Part shown: positions 28,892 to 37,280 of the stretch, in pieces
Layout: each line of letters opens with the position of its first letter
How positions within the stretch are numbered: position 1 is the stretch's first letter
NCBI GenBank assembly: GCA_964549275.1
Contig: CAZJUP010000012.1
Location: 1 to 64,000, forward strand
Origin: CAZJUP01 sp964549275
GTDB lineage: Bacteria; Fidelibacterota; Marinisomatia; Marinisomatales; TCS55
DNA: 64,000 bases
Direction of reading: 5' to 3'
Translations under genes and position numbers: made by a program
The notes under the pieces: generated by a model
The model's database searches: none
What the model was told of the DNA's origin: nothing
What the model saw: the letters and a program-made list of their open reading frames with translations, nothing else

Positions 28892-29463
28892 TTTATTCTC
28901 CTGCTTCCCGGTTTAGATGTGGGTATTTTACTCAAATATTCCGGTATTTCTGATTCTTCATAACTCACAGCTTCATGCTGAACGATGGAAAACTGATTCG
29001 GATGTAATTTAACTTCACCTCCACTGCGATCCACAATAACGGCTACACCTATAACTTCGCCACCATAATTTTCTACAACCTGAATAACTTCTTTTACAGA
29101 TCCTCCTGTGGTAATGACATCTTCCACAACGAGCACTTTTTGTCCCGATTCAATTTGGAATCCCCGACGGAGAGTCATTTCACCCTTTGCTCGTTCTGCA
29201 AAAATAGACTTGCAATTCAACGCACGTCCCACATCTGTTCCAATAACAATTCCTCCCACTGCAGGCGAAATGACCACATCGATTTCACCAGAATTAAATT
29301 GAGCGGCCATTACGGAAGAAAATAGTTTCAGGTATTCAGGATATTGGAGAACTTTTGCGCATTGAAAATATGTTGGACTATGCCGACCGGAGGTGAGCAC
29401 AAAATGCCCCTCAAGTAATGCACCGGTCTGTTTAAATATTTTTATATAGTTATCACGATTCAT
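28888..29463 (-). CDS. pyrE: orotate phosphoribosyltransferase
   Basis: PyrE adds ribose phosphate to orotate, the fifth step of UMP synthesis. The 191 residues contain the PRPP-binding loop VVEDVITTGG at 112-121 and the substrate stretch FVLTSGRHSPTYFQCAK near the start. AGGA lies nine bases before the ATG. It overlaps pyrF by 11 bases and the cyclophilin gene by four, so pyrF-pyrE catalyse consecutive steps from a shared message. Confidence 0.95.
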   Translation of the reverse strand: MNRDNYIKIFKQTGALLEGHFVLTSGRHSPTYFQCAKVLQYPEYLKLFSSVMAAQFNSGEIDVVISPAVGGIVIGTDVGRALNCKSIFAERAKGEMTLRRGFQIESGQKVLVVEDVITTGGSVKEVIQVVENYGGEVIGVAVIVDRSGGEVKLHPNQFSIVQHEAVSYEESEIPEYLSKIPTSKPGSRRIK

Positions 29464-30256
29464 TTATTAATTCCTGCATTTGTACAACATAATCCATGGC
29501 TGCTTCCCGGATTGCTGATTCACTTAAATCCCCCGCAAAACTTATCCCGCGTGAAATATTTATAAGCGCGATCCCATCCCGATTCCCATCCTTCAAACTT
29601 TTTCCCAAATCACCACCTTGAGCCCCTACACCCGGAATTAAAAATGGAAGACCTTTGGCTCGCGTTCGAATCCTAAGAATTTCTTCCGGAGCTGTTGCTC
29701 CCACAACCAATCCAACATTATTATTGTTATTTAATGATGCGGCCAATTCAGCTGTTTTTTCAAAAATTGTTTTTCCTTCAGCAACCAGGTTTTGGAGGTC
29801 TGGTGCTGAGGGATTAGATGTCCTACAGAGAATGAAGGCTCCTTTTTCGGGATCATCTAAAAACGGCGTGATGGAGTCGCTGCCCATGTACGGCGCAACC
29901 GTCACAGCATCAAATCCAAAATGTTCGAACAAACTTCTGGAGTATTGAATGGCTGTATTACCAATATCACCTCTTTTTGCATCACCAATGATAATGACTT
30001 CTTCGCCAAACAGTTCCATGGTTTCTTCCAACCATTGAAATCCGGCGCTTCCCCACCGCTCAAAAAAGGCAAGGTTGGGTTTATATGCTGCAGCAAGATC
30101 CCATGTTGCTGTTATAACTTTTTCTGTGTGATGTTTTAATTCATTAAGAGACGCTCCCCCGGATTGAAGTGATTCAGGATTTATATCCAACCCAACACAG
30201 AGATGGGATTTTTTTGATTCAATAATACGGGAAAGGTGTTGATTAAAGGCGATCAT
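29453..30256 (-). CDS. pyrF: orotidine 5'-phosphate decarboxylase
   Basis: PyrF decarboxylates OMP to UMP. The 267-residue length and the motif IIGDAKRGDIG at 89-99, with catalytic Lys94, place it in the type 2 class of longer bacterial enzymes. The N-terminal LCVGLDINPES is the usual opening. It is the first gene of a minus-strand run pyrF-pyrE-cyclophilin-patatin, divergent from the methyltransferase at 30368 across 111 bases that must hold both promoters. Confidence 0.95.
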   Translation of the reverse strand: MIAFNQHLSRIIESKKSHLCVGLDINPESLQSGGASLNELKHHTEKVITATWDLAAAYKPNLAFFERWGSAGFQWLEETMELFGEEVIIIGDAKRGDIGNTAIQYSRSLFEHFGFDAVTVAPYMGSDSITPFLDDPEKGAFILCRTSNPSAPDLQNLVAEGKTIFEKTAELAASLNNNNNVGLVVGATAPEEILRIRTRAKGLPFLIPGVGAQGGDLGKSLKDGNRDGIALINISRGISFAGDLSESAIREAAMDYVVQMQELINES

Positions 30257-30367
30257 ACAGGTGGAATTTACTTTGACTAAAATTTCTTAAAAACCCTCAA
30301 CAAATTGATGGTGTCATTTTTATAAATTCTACTGTTAATTTTTCATTCTTCATCGGAGAAACAGGAT

Positions 30368-31030
30368 ATGCTTCACCAGATAGTATTCATTTCACTCCTA
30401 ATTGGAGGTTTGGCCATGGGGCAAAAACAACATAAGGACCACAAACCCTCGTCCCATTCATTCGATAATGCAGAGGAGTGGGCCCACAAATTTGAAGATC
30501 CCTCTCGGGATGAATGGCAACAGCCGGAAAAGGTTTTGGCAATAATGGCCATTCCGGAAAATGCAACCATAGCGGATATCGGTTCCGCCACAGGATATTT
30601 CCCCGTTCGATTTGCCAAAGCGGCGCCAAAGGGAATTGTATACGGGATTGACATAGAAAAAGACATGATTGATTTTTTAAACAAACGGGCTGAAAAAGAG
30701 AATCTCCCAAACTTAAAAAGTTTTCTCGGGGAACTAGATGATTCAAAAATCCCTGGTAAAATGGACTATGTTTTTATATGCAACACCTACCATCATATCC
30801 AAAATCGAAACCAATACTTTTCAAAATTAATTGAGAAGCTGAATCCAGGAGGCCAATTGGTTATAGTCGATTTTCGGAAAGGGGATCTTCCGGTAGGTCC
30901 TTCTGATGACCATAAATTACCCATGAAAACTGTAATTGGTGAATTAACAAAGTCTGGATACCATTTAATACGCCAATATGATGAATTGCCTTATCAATAT
31001 CTCTTAATTTTCAAGGTGAAGCCTTCATAA
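30368..31030 (+). CDS. class I methyltransferase with an N-terminal signal peptide
   Basis: A 220-residue protein of the SAM-dependent methyltransferase fold. The first 18 residues form a clear signal peptide (MLHQIVFISLLIGGLAMG). The SAM motif IADIGSATGYF follows, then FICNTYHHI and a product-release region. GGAGA lies nine bases before the ATG. Export is odd because SAM is cytoplasmic, although similar signal-bearing relatives occur in other bacteria. The GNAT gene starts four bases later, so the two probably share a message. The substrate is unknown. Confidence 0.8.
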   Translation: MLHQIVFISLLIGGLAMGQKQHKDHKPSSHSFDNAEEWAHKFEDPSRDEWQQPEKVLAIMAIPENATIADIGSATGYFPVRFAKAAPKGIVYGIDIEKDMIDFLNKRAEKENLPNLKSFLGELDDSKIPGKMDYVFICNTYHHIQNRNQYFSKLIEKLNPGGQLVIVDFRKGDLPVGPSDDHKLPMKTVIGELTKSGYHLIRQYDELPYQYLLIFKVKPS

Positions 31031-31034
31031 GGTT

Positions 31035-31652
31035 ATGAAGCAATTATCAATTGATACAGGATTAAAATCCACCTCAAGGGTTATTGCCTCCAGCGGTAAT
31101 TTCCAAATTGAATTATTAAAGCATGTGGGAGAAGCAGATTTTCCTCAATTAATTGAAATTTCGAAAACCCTTGCGAAAGAATATGGAAAAAGAGCAGTAT
31201 TAACAAAATCCACAATCCACCGCTATTTTAATAAACAGGGGTCCCTCCCTTTTATTGCACGGTACCGTGGAGAAATCATTGGTTATATTATTGGGGTTCC
31301 ATTAGATGAATTAGGTCATGAACCTTGGGCACGGTTGGATGAAAACTTTGGAAAAAACAATACATTATACACCTATGCATTTATTGTTCTAGCCCAGTTT
31401 AAGGGGAATGGGTATGCAAAAATGCTGAAAAGAGTATTTTTAAGTTGGGCAAAAAAACGTGGGGATATTCGATTTGTTACCGGTCATGTAAAACTGGGTA
31501 TATCATCTAAATTTACCGGTGAAATCCAAATTTTAACCAGAGTAAATAATTGGCAAGGAACCCAAAAAACATTCGAATATTATCGCCGAGATCTTGACCC
31601 CAAGCTCAAGGGAATGCAAAGACACAATCCCCCTCTGGCAAATAGAATTTAA
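31035..31652 (+). CDS. GNAT-family acetyltransferase
   Basis: This 205-residue protein has the GNAT fold. The central strand pair with LPFIARYRGEIIGYIIGVPL is followed by YAFIVLAQFKGNGYAKMLKRVFLSWAKK, where the Q/R-x-x-G-x-G/A acetyl-CoA loop reads QFKGNGYA. It starts four bases after the methyltransferase stop with AGG just ahead. No substrate can be read from the sequence. The end converges on the symporter gene across 29 bases without an obvious terminator. Confidence 0.8.
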   Translation: MKQLSIDTGLKSTSRVIASSGNFQIELLKHVGEADFPQLIEISKTLAKEYGKRAVLTKSTIHRYFNKQGSLPFIARYRGEIIGYIIGVPLDELGHEPWARLDENFGKNNTLYTYAFIVLAQFKGNGYAKMLKRVFLSWAKKRGDIRFVTGHVKLGISSKFTGEIQILTRVNNWQGTQKTFEYYRRDLDPKLKGMQRHNPPLANRI

Positions 31653-31681
31653 ACTATAGACTATTTAAGTTACTTTCCTTC

Positions 31682-33109
31682 TCATTTTCGAGCAGAAAGG
31701 CTAAAGATTACCAAGGATAAAATAGATATCGTAATAGCCGGAAGGACTTCATCAACATTTTGATATATATACTCCGGGATTATACGCTGCATGAAAGCCG
31801 CTTCTTTCCAGATAAGTGTCATGATTGTGCCGGAAATAATTGAAGCAACGGCTCCTTCCTTCGTGGCCCTTTTCCAAAATAGTGCTGCAACAAGAGATGG
31901 AGTTATGGCAGCACCATATATGGTATAGGCGTATAGTGCCCTTTCAAAAAATCCTTCCGATCGCGCAAATCCCAGAGAAACTACATAGGCTATGAGTCCC
32001 AATCCCAAGACGATTAGTCGACTTAATAAAACGATGATCTTTTCATCGGCTTTAGGATTGAAGTATTTCAGGTAAATATCTCTTATGAGCGTGGTGGCAG
32101 GAACCAATAGAAAACTATCTGCAGTTGAGATGATTATTCCAACAATAGTAGTCATCATAATAGCGCCTAAAAGTGGTGGTAATAGCTGATGCGCCGCAAA
32201 AATGAGTACATATCTTCCATTAGCAGCATCAGTAATCATGCTTGAGCTCACCCATGCCGAAGCAATAATCAGCAATTCAATGACAGCAGCTACGAAGACA
32301 AGTGTGTTTGTTGCTTTTGTTGCACCCTTGGCATCCTTACTGGCAAAAAAGCGTTGATACATGTTGGCGTCACCCAGAACCAGAAGAAATGGTGGCAAAC
32401 AAAAATTGATGATATCCAATAAAGAATACCGTCCATAAAACTCCATATGCTCTGGTTTTCCAAGGGCCATAAATGCAACAGTCATTCCATCCCAACCTCC
32501 TGCTTTTAACCAGAGTATGGGAAATGCAATCATCAATGACAGTGTCATAATAATTCCATTCCCCACATCCGTGTAAGCTACACTAACCAATCCAGCAAGC
32601 ATGGTATAAGCGATAATAAATACCGCGGCAATTATTGTACCGGTGTGTTCCGAAATTAGGGGGACTCCCATTTCATCTGTTAAAACGGTTTTTAAAACTG
32701 CACCTCCGGCATTGTACTGGTAACTGACAATAACCATATAAGCCATCACCAGGGCAATCACACTAAGAAGTCTGGCAACGTCTCCGTATCGATCACCGAT
32801 GATTTCAGGTACAGTGAACTTTTCGTAAGATCGAACTTTTCCTGCGATTTTAGTTAAGAGAAAAATACCCAAAACTCCTCCAAGAGGAAGGATTAGCGCG
32901 GCCATTCCTGTATCATAGGTTTTACCAGCATTCCCCAAAATGGATCCCGTTCCTATCCATGTGGCGAGCATCGTACCTACTAGAATCCATGGAGTTAGTG
33001 TTCTTCCTGCGACAGAAAAATCTGATTGTGTCTTGATTTTCCGTGATTTGAAAACACCGATTCCAATCAGCGTAAATAAATACAGAGAGATTACGGCAAT
33101 ATGTAGCAT
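31682..33109 (-). CDS. sodium:solute symporter (SSS family)
   Basis: A 475-residue polytopic transporter of the family that includes PutP and SGLT. Characteristic parts are the first span, the loop FSVAGRTLTPWILVGTMLATWIGTGSILGNAGKTY, and the segment TADSFLLVPATTLIRDIY in the second half. About 13 membrane spans are expected. The substrate cannot be predicted. It is divergent from the DUF255 gene at 33183. Confidence 0.9.
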   Translation of the reverse strand: MLHIAVISLYLFTLIGIGVFKSRKIKTQSDFSVAGRTLTPWILVGTMLATWIGTGSILGNAGKTYDTGMAALILPLGGVLGIFLLTKIAGKVRSYEKFTVPEIIGDRYGDVARLLSVIALVMAYMVIVSYQYNAGGAVLKTVLTDEMGVPLISEHTGTIIAAVFIIAYTMLAGLVSVAYTDVGNGIIMTLSLMIAFPILWLKAGGWDGMTVAFMALGKPEHMEFYGRYSLLDIINFCLPPFLLVLGDANMYQRFFASKDAKGATKATNTLVFVAAVIELLIIASAWVSSSMITDAANGRYVLIFAAHQLLPPLLGAIMMTTIVGIIISTADSFLLVPATTLIRDIYLKYFNPKADEKIIVLLSRLIVLGLGLIAYVVSLGFARSEGFFERALYAYTIYGAAITPSLVAALFWKRATKEGAVASIISGTIMTLIWKEAAFMQRIIPEYIYQNVDEVLPAITISILSLVIFSLSARK

Positions 33110-33182
33110 TTGTTTTCTATCTTGGTGATATGAAAGAAGCGAAATTAATTTCTACTTGGCCAAAATCCAAGAACAGCAACCC

Positions 33183-35342
33183 ATGATCCTAAATTTAATA
33201 TTGGCAGTTTGCCTTCTTTCAGGAGTTATATGTTCTTCAAATAAAGATGATACTTCTCAACAGCAAAGAAAAAATGGTTTGAACCGACTGGCAAAAGAAT
33301 CTAGTCCATACCTTCTTCAGCATGCGAACAATCCTGTGGAATGGTACCCTTGGGGAGAAGAGGCATTCGAAACGGCAAAAAAACTGGATCGACCGATATT
33401 TCTTTCCATTGGATATTCCACCTGCCACTGGTGTCATGTCATGGCTCATGAATCTTTTGAAGATCATGAAGTTGCTAAACAGCTGAACGATCACTATATC
33501 TCTATAAAAGTAGATCGGGAAGAACATCCGGAAATTGACCATGTATATATGTCAGTGTGCCAGGTAATGACCGGTCGGGGTGGTTGGCCCCTCACGATTA
33601 TCATGACACCGGAAAAGGAACCGTTTTTTGCTGGAACATATTTCCCAAAAAATGGTCGATCTGGACGGCCTGGTATGTTAGAACTCCTCCCAACTCTCAG
33701 TAAGGTTTGGACTCAAAATCGTGATGAAGTATTCAAACCAGTAGCGCAAGTTAAAAACTACTTGGAATCGTCCAACCCAAAGACTCACGGCGAAACAATT
33801 TCTAACCAAATATTTAATACAGCCTTCCATCAGTTTACAAAACGTTATGATGCTACCCATGGAGGATTCGGCATTCAGCCTAAATTTCCATCGCCACATA
33901 ATTTAATTTTCCTAATACGGTATTCCCATATGACCAAAAATACTTCTGCTATGGAAATGGCAGAACACACCCTTAAGCATATGCGATTTGGCGGAATGTA
34001 TGACCACATTGGTTTGGGATTTCATCGGTATTCCACAGATAGAGAATGGCGAGTTCCCCACTTTGAAAAAATGCTTTATGATCAGGCCATGCTTGCTTTG
34101 GCATATACTGAAGCTTTTCACGCTACAAAGAAGACATTTTATGGAAAAATAGTTCAGGAAATTTTCACGTATGTCCTAAGAGATATGACAGACAGTTCGG
34201 GAGGTTTTTATTCCGCTCAGGATGCTGATAGCGAAGGAGAAGAAGGAAAATTTTATCTTTGGTCTCTGAAAGAAGTAAATAAAATTCTTGGCAAAGATTC
34301 AGCTTTGTTTAAAGATATATATAAACTGAAAAAAATCGGGAATTTTAGAGATGAAACCACAGGGCAATATACAGGACAAAATATTTTAAATAGAGATAAA
34401 GAAATTGAAAAGATAGCATCACAACATGGTATTTCATTGAAAAAGCTGAAAATGAAAATGGATGCGTCAAGAAAAAAATTGTTCTCTGTTCGGAAAAAGC
34501 GGATTCATCCGCAGAAAGATGATAAAATCCTTACGGATTGGAACGGATTAATGATAGCTGCTCTGGCGAAAGGAGGAAGTTTGTTGGACGATGACCACTA
34601 TATTCAAGCTGCTGAAAAAGCGGCAAACTTCGCCCTGAATACGTTGCGAAATAAAGAGGGTCGACTGTTAAAACGTTATCGAAATGGGCAAGCAGGAATT
34701 CAATCTCACTTAGATGATTATGCATTCATGGTTTGGGGATTGCTGAATGTTTATGAAGCTTCATTCAAAATCGATTATTTAAAAGAAGCCATATCCTTGA
34801 CAAATATTATGATTGCGGATTTTTGGGATGAAAAAAACGGTGGATTCTTTCTTGGAAGCGAGAAAGCAGAAAAACTTATCGTGAGGGCAAAAACCAGGTA
34901 TGATGGTGCAATACCCTCAGGAAATTCCGTAGCAGCCATGAACTTATATCGATTGGGAAAAATAACAGGAAACCTTTCTTATATTGAAAGAGCGGATACC
35001 ATCCTAAACCTCTTCTTTCAAGAAATTCAAAAAGCTCCTACCGGATATGCCTATATGCTGTCGGCTTTTATGTTTGACCAAGATAATCCCATAGAGGTGG
35101 TACTAGCAGGAGAAGCGGAACCTGAAACCATAGAATTACGAAAAAATCTGTTACAAGCTTATGTTCCGAGCAAGGTCATGTTATTTAAAAATATCAACAG
35201 ACAAGAGTTATCTGGTATTGCGCCATGGACCGAAAACCAAGATATGCTTAATAAAAAACCGACTATATATATTTGCAGAGATTTTACGTGTAATCAACCC
35301 ACAACTAACCTGGAAACAGCCTTAAAATATATCCATGAATAA
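33183..35342 (+). CDS. DUF255 thioredoxin-fold protein (YyaL/SPATA20 type)
   Basis: The family joins an N-terminal thioredoxin-like domain to a (alpha/alpha)6-barrel similar to N-acylglucosamine 2-epimerases. From ATG 33183 there are 719 residues. The motif YSTCHWCHVMAHESFED holds the active Cys pair (CHWC), and the region VDREEHPEIDHVYMSV is typical. The N-terminus looks like a signal peptide (ILNLILAVCLLSGVICSSN), suggesting export. A TTG at 33156 would add nine residues. The cellular substrate is not known for this family. The 3' end overlaps a small ORF by eight bases. Confidence 0.88.
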   Translation: MILNLILAVCLLSGVICSSNKDDTSQQQRKNGLNRLAKESSPYLLQHANNPVEWYPWGEEAFETAKKLDRPIFLSIGYSTCHWCHVMAHESFEDHEVAKQLNDHYISIKVDREEHPEIDHVYMSVCQVMTGRGGWPLTIIMTPEKEPFFAGTYFPKNGRSGRPGMLELLPTLSKVWTQNRDEVFKPVAQVKNYLESSNPKTHGETISNQIFNTAFHQFTKRYDATHGGFGIQPKFPSPHNLIFLIRYSHMTKNTSAMEMAEHTLKHMRFGGMYDHIGLGFHRYSTDREWRVPHFEKMLYDQAMLALAYTEAFHATKKTFYGKIVQEIFTYVLRDMTDSSGGFYSAQDADSEGEEGKFYLWSLKEVNKILGKDSALFKDIYKLKKIGNFRDETTGQYTGQNILNRDKEIEKIASQHGISLKKLKMKMDASRKKLFSVRKKRIHPQKDDKILTDWNGLMIAALAKGGSLLDDDHYIQAAEKAANFALNTLRNKEGRLLKRYRNGQAGIQSHLDDYAFMVWGLLNVYEASFKIDYLKEAISLTNIMIADFWDEKNGGFFLGSEKAEKLIVRAKTRYDGAIPSGNSVAAMNLYRLGKITGNLSYIERADTILNLFFQEIQKAPTGYAYMLSAFMFDQDNPIEVVLAGEAEPETIELRKNLLQAYVPSKVMLFKNINRQELSGIAPWTENQDMLNKKPTIYICRDFTCNQPTTNLETALKYIHE

Positions 35343-35550
35343 ACCCTTTTCTTCACGTTTAGGTGAACTCTTCGCCCATATCCAGGATCTGACAGATACC
35401 GTTGTTCATACGTTACTAAAACGCATGAATCCTGCGGAGACACAGGGTAAAAAGAATAAACTTTTAGGCTTTTTTTCATCCTTCGGTGATTCGTACTTTC
35501 AAAAATATACTGATATAAAAAAGAAAACAGATGAAGGAAAATCATCCTAA
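35335..35550 (+). CDS. small protein of unknown function (71 aa)
   Basis: The gene starts with ATG inside the last eight bases of the DUF255 gene and ends 28 bases before the next symporter, on the same strand. The protein is 71 residues, amphipathic in the first half (GELFAHIQDLTDTVVHTLLKRM) and rich in Lys toward the C-terminus, without membrane span or known motif. No ribosome binding site is visible, but overlap with the upstream stop would allow coupled translation. I do not recognise it. Confidence 0.5.
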   Translation: MNKPFSSRLGELFAHIQDLTDTVVHTLLKRMNPAETQGKKNKLLGFFSSFGDSYFQKYTDIKKKTDEGKSS

Positions 35551-35578
35551 ATACATCAAAAAAAATTAGGGAATAAAT

Positions 35579-36811
35579 ATGAAACTTAAATTACACTGGC
35601 AGGTGCTAATTGCCATGGCACTGGGAACTATTTTTGCCCTTCTCTTCAAGGAAAATTCCCTTTTCGTAGCCCCTATTGGCACAATATTCATGCGTTTATT
35701 AAAAATGATTATTGTTCCCTTAATTCTATTCTCTATTACAAGTGGAGTGGCAAGCTTGGGAGACAGTAAAACTTTAGGCAGAATGGGGGCCAAAACATTT
35801 GGATACTATTTTTTGACTTCTATTTTTGCTATCTTGATTGGATTATTTTTAACCAATATTATTCAGCCGGGTGTTGGACTTGAATATAAGAGCGCAGACC
35901 ATTCTTTTGACCCAGATTCCCTTCAAAAACCCGCATCATTGGGTGAAGTCATCATTCGAATGATTCCGTTAAATCCTATCAATGCTATGGCAAATGGTGA
36001 TATCTTGGGAATTATTTTTTGGTCAATTCTTTTTGGATTCGCCATAACTCGATTATCTGGAAGACCCCAAGAAATGCTGACACATTTCTTCGATTATGGC
36101 TTTCAGGCCATGATGAAACTCACACATGGCATCATCGCACTTTTACCATTTGGTGTATTTGGGTTAATCACAAAAGCAGTAGCCACAGCTGGTTTTGAAT
36201 TATTTCAAGCGGTAGGGTTATACATGATAACCATCTTGATTGGTCTGGCAATTCACTGGCTTATTACACTACCTATAATTTTTTATCTCTTTACTCGCAT
36301 AAACCCCATTAAACATTTTAAAGCCATGGCTCCGGCATTCATGACAGCATTTTCTACGAGTTCCTCCGGTGCGACTCTCCCAGTGACGATGGATTGTGTT
36401 GAGAATGAAGCAGGGGTTTCTAACAAAACAACAAGCTTTGTATTACCGTTGGGTGCAACGATTAATATGGATGGAACGGCATTATATGAATGTGCAGGGG
36501 TTTTGTTTATTGCACAAGCGATTGGGTTCGATTTGGGAATCACACAACAAATTGTAATTGTTCTTACGGCATTTTTGGCCTCTGTTGGAGCTGCAGCCAT
36601 TCCCTCTGCAGGTTTGGTAATGATTTTTGTGGTTTTAGATGCAGTGGGTCTCGGAAACCACCCCGATGTAGCCATTATCGTAGGGACCATGCTCGCAGTG
36701 GATAGACCCTTGGATATGTTAAGGACTATGGTCAATGTCACCAGTGATAGCATTGGTGCAGCTTTTGTTGCCACCAGTGAGGGAGAAACCGGGCTTTACC
36801 CGAATCAATAA
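35579..36811 (+). CDS. dicarboxylate/amino acid:cation symporter (DAACS family)
   Basis: A 410-residue inner-membrane carrier of the GltP/DctA family. The two hallmark segments are STSSSGATLPVTMDCVE (serine-rich re-entrant loop) and GATINMDGTALYEC (the NMDGT motif). Sodium or proton symport of glutamate, aspartate or C4-dicarboxylate is expected; the sequence does not say which. AGGGAATAA immediately before ATG 35579 is a good binding site. Confidence 0.93.
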   Translation: MKLKLHWQVLIAMALGTIFALLFKENSLFVAPIGTIFMRLLKMIIVPLILFSITSGVASLGDSKTLGRMGAKTFGYYFLTSIFAILIGLFLTNIIQPGVGLEYKSADHSFDPDSLQKPASLGEVIIRMIPLNPINAMANGDILGIIFWSILFGFAITRLSGRPQEMLTHFFDYGFQAMMKLTHGIIALLPFGVFGLITKAVATAGFELFQAVGLYMITILIGLAIHWLITLPIIFYLFTRINPIKHFKAMAPAFMTAFSTSSSGATLPVTMDCVENEAGVSNKTTSFVLPLGATINMDGTALYECAGVLFIAQAIGFDLGITQQIVIVLTAFLASVGAAAIPSAGLVMIFVVLDAVGLGNHPDVAIIVGTMLAVDRPLDMLRTMVNVTSDSIGAAFVATSEGETGLYPNQ

Positions 36812-37270
36812 ATATTCCCGGTAACATACACATCCCGGTTACAAATTAATATCAGGATGTGTTCAATTCCTGTAACCTATTATCAATTGGCAGATTATTT
36901 TTTCAACAACTATTTGTTAAAAAGCTGGACGCTTAAAATAACGTATATAATAGTTCCCCATAGATTTATCATGAGTATAAGAAAATTCTCCTAAAAATAA
37001 TTATATCCCTCCTGAAATATTTGGAAAAAGGAACTCTGCACAGTAATTTCGACTAAGCTTTTTAACACTTTCCGTTCCGGTCATTGAATTTCAGGATCGT
37101 CAACATCGAATCCTTGAGTACTTTTCACGGGCTCAAAAAACAGGCCTTTTCTGCATTAGTGGGATCAAGGAAGTTTGCTGAGTCCGGAGAGCTCTACCGT
37201 GACTCACGGATCCTTGAAATCAGGTCCGGAACGGAATCATTTAAAAACCCCTTTGGTCTCCAAGGGGGTT
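36812..37270. other. 460-base gap: possible pseudoknot, RNA candidate and terminator
   Basis: This is the largest non-coding interval between confident genes. It starts right after the DAACS symporter and ends at the hflX stop. Parts of it can form base-paired structures: two crossing short stems at 36828-36877, a long-range hairpin at 37071-37235, and a clear terminator at 37243-37280. A 71-codon plus-strand frame crosses the terminator and is unlikely to be real. No tRNA fold is apparent. Confidence 0.6.
37071..37235 (+). ncRNA. candidate structured RNA, about 165 bases
   Basis: The ends pair by a perfect 10-base arm, TCCGTTCCGG with CCGGAACGGA, then further inward by ATTTC with GAAAT and AGGATC with GATCCT. 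Inside are TCCTTGA with TCAAGGA and a small hairpin CCGTG-ACT-CACGG. A closing stem, a central open region and inner hairpins resemble a 6S RNA. The terminator just downstream suits plus-strand transcription. The strand, the boundaries and the identity are uncertain. A random 10-base arm alone could occur by chance in 64 kb; the ordered extra pairs raise the case. Confidence 0.4.
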
Positions 37271-37280
37271 TTCATTTTTT
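37243..37280. terminator. bidirectional terminator between hflX and the RNA candidate
   Basis: A 13-pair stem with one G-U wobble, AAAACCCCTTTGG with CCAAGGGGGTTTT around a three-base loop, has T-runs on both strands. On the minus strand it terminates hflX, whose stop codon touches the stem. On the plus strand it would end any RNA transcribed from the gap. Confidence 0.8.

Noticed and set aside
36283..36774. A 163-codon minus-strand open frame inside the DAACS symporter
   Set aside because: It is antisense to a well-supported transporter gene, and its sequence mirrors the hydrophobic code of that gene.
37219..37238. Signal recognition particle RNA-like sequence TCAGGTCCGGAA followed by CGGAATCA
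   Set aside because: The match to the SRP apical loop is good over 12 bases, but there is an extra base in the loop and G to T in the following conserved AGCA. The flanks do not form the required long paired arms, because the downstream bases form the terminator. The sequence is also one arm of the larger hairpin.
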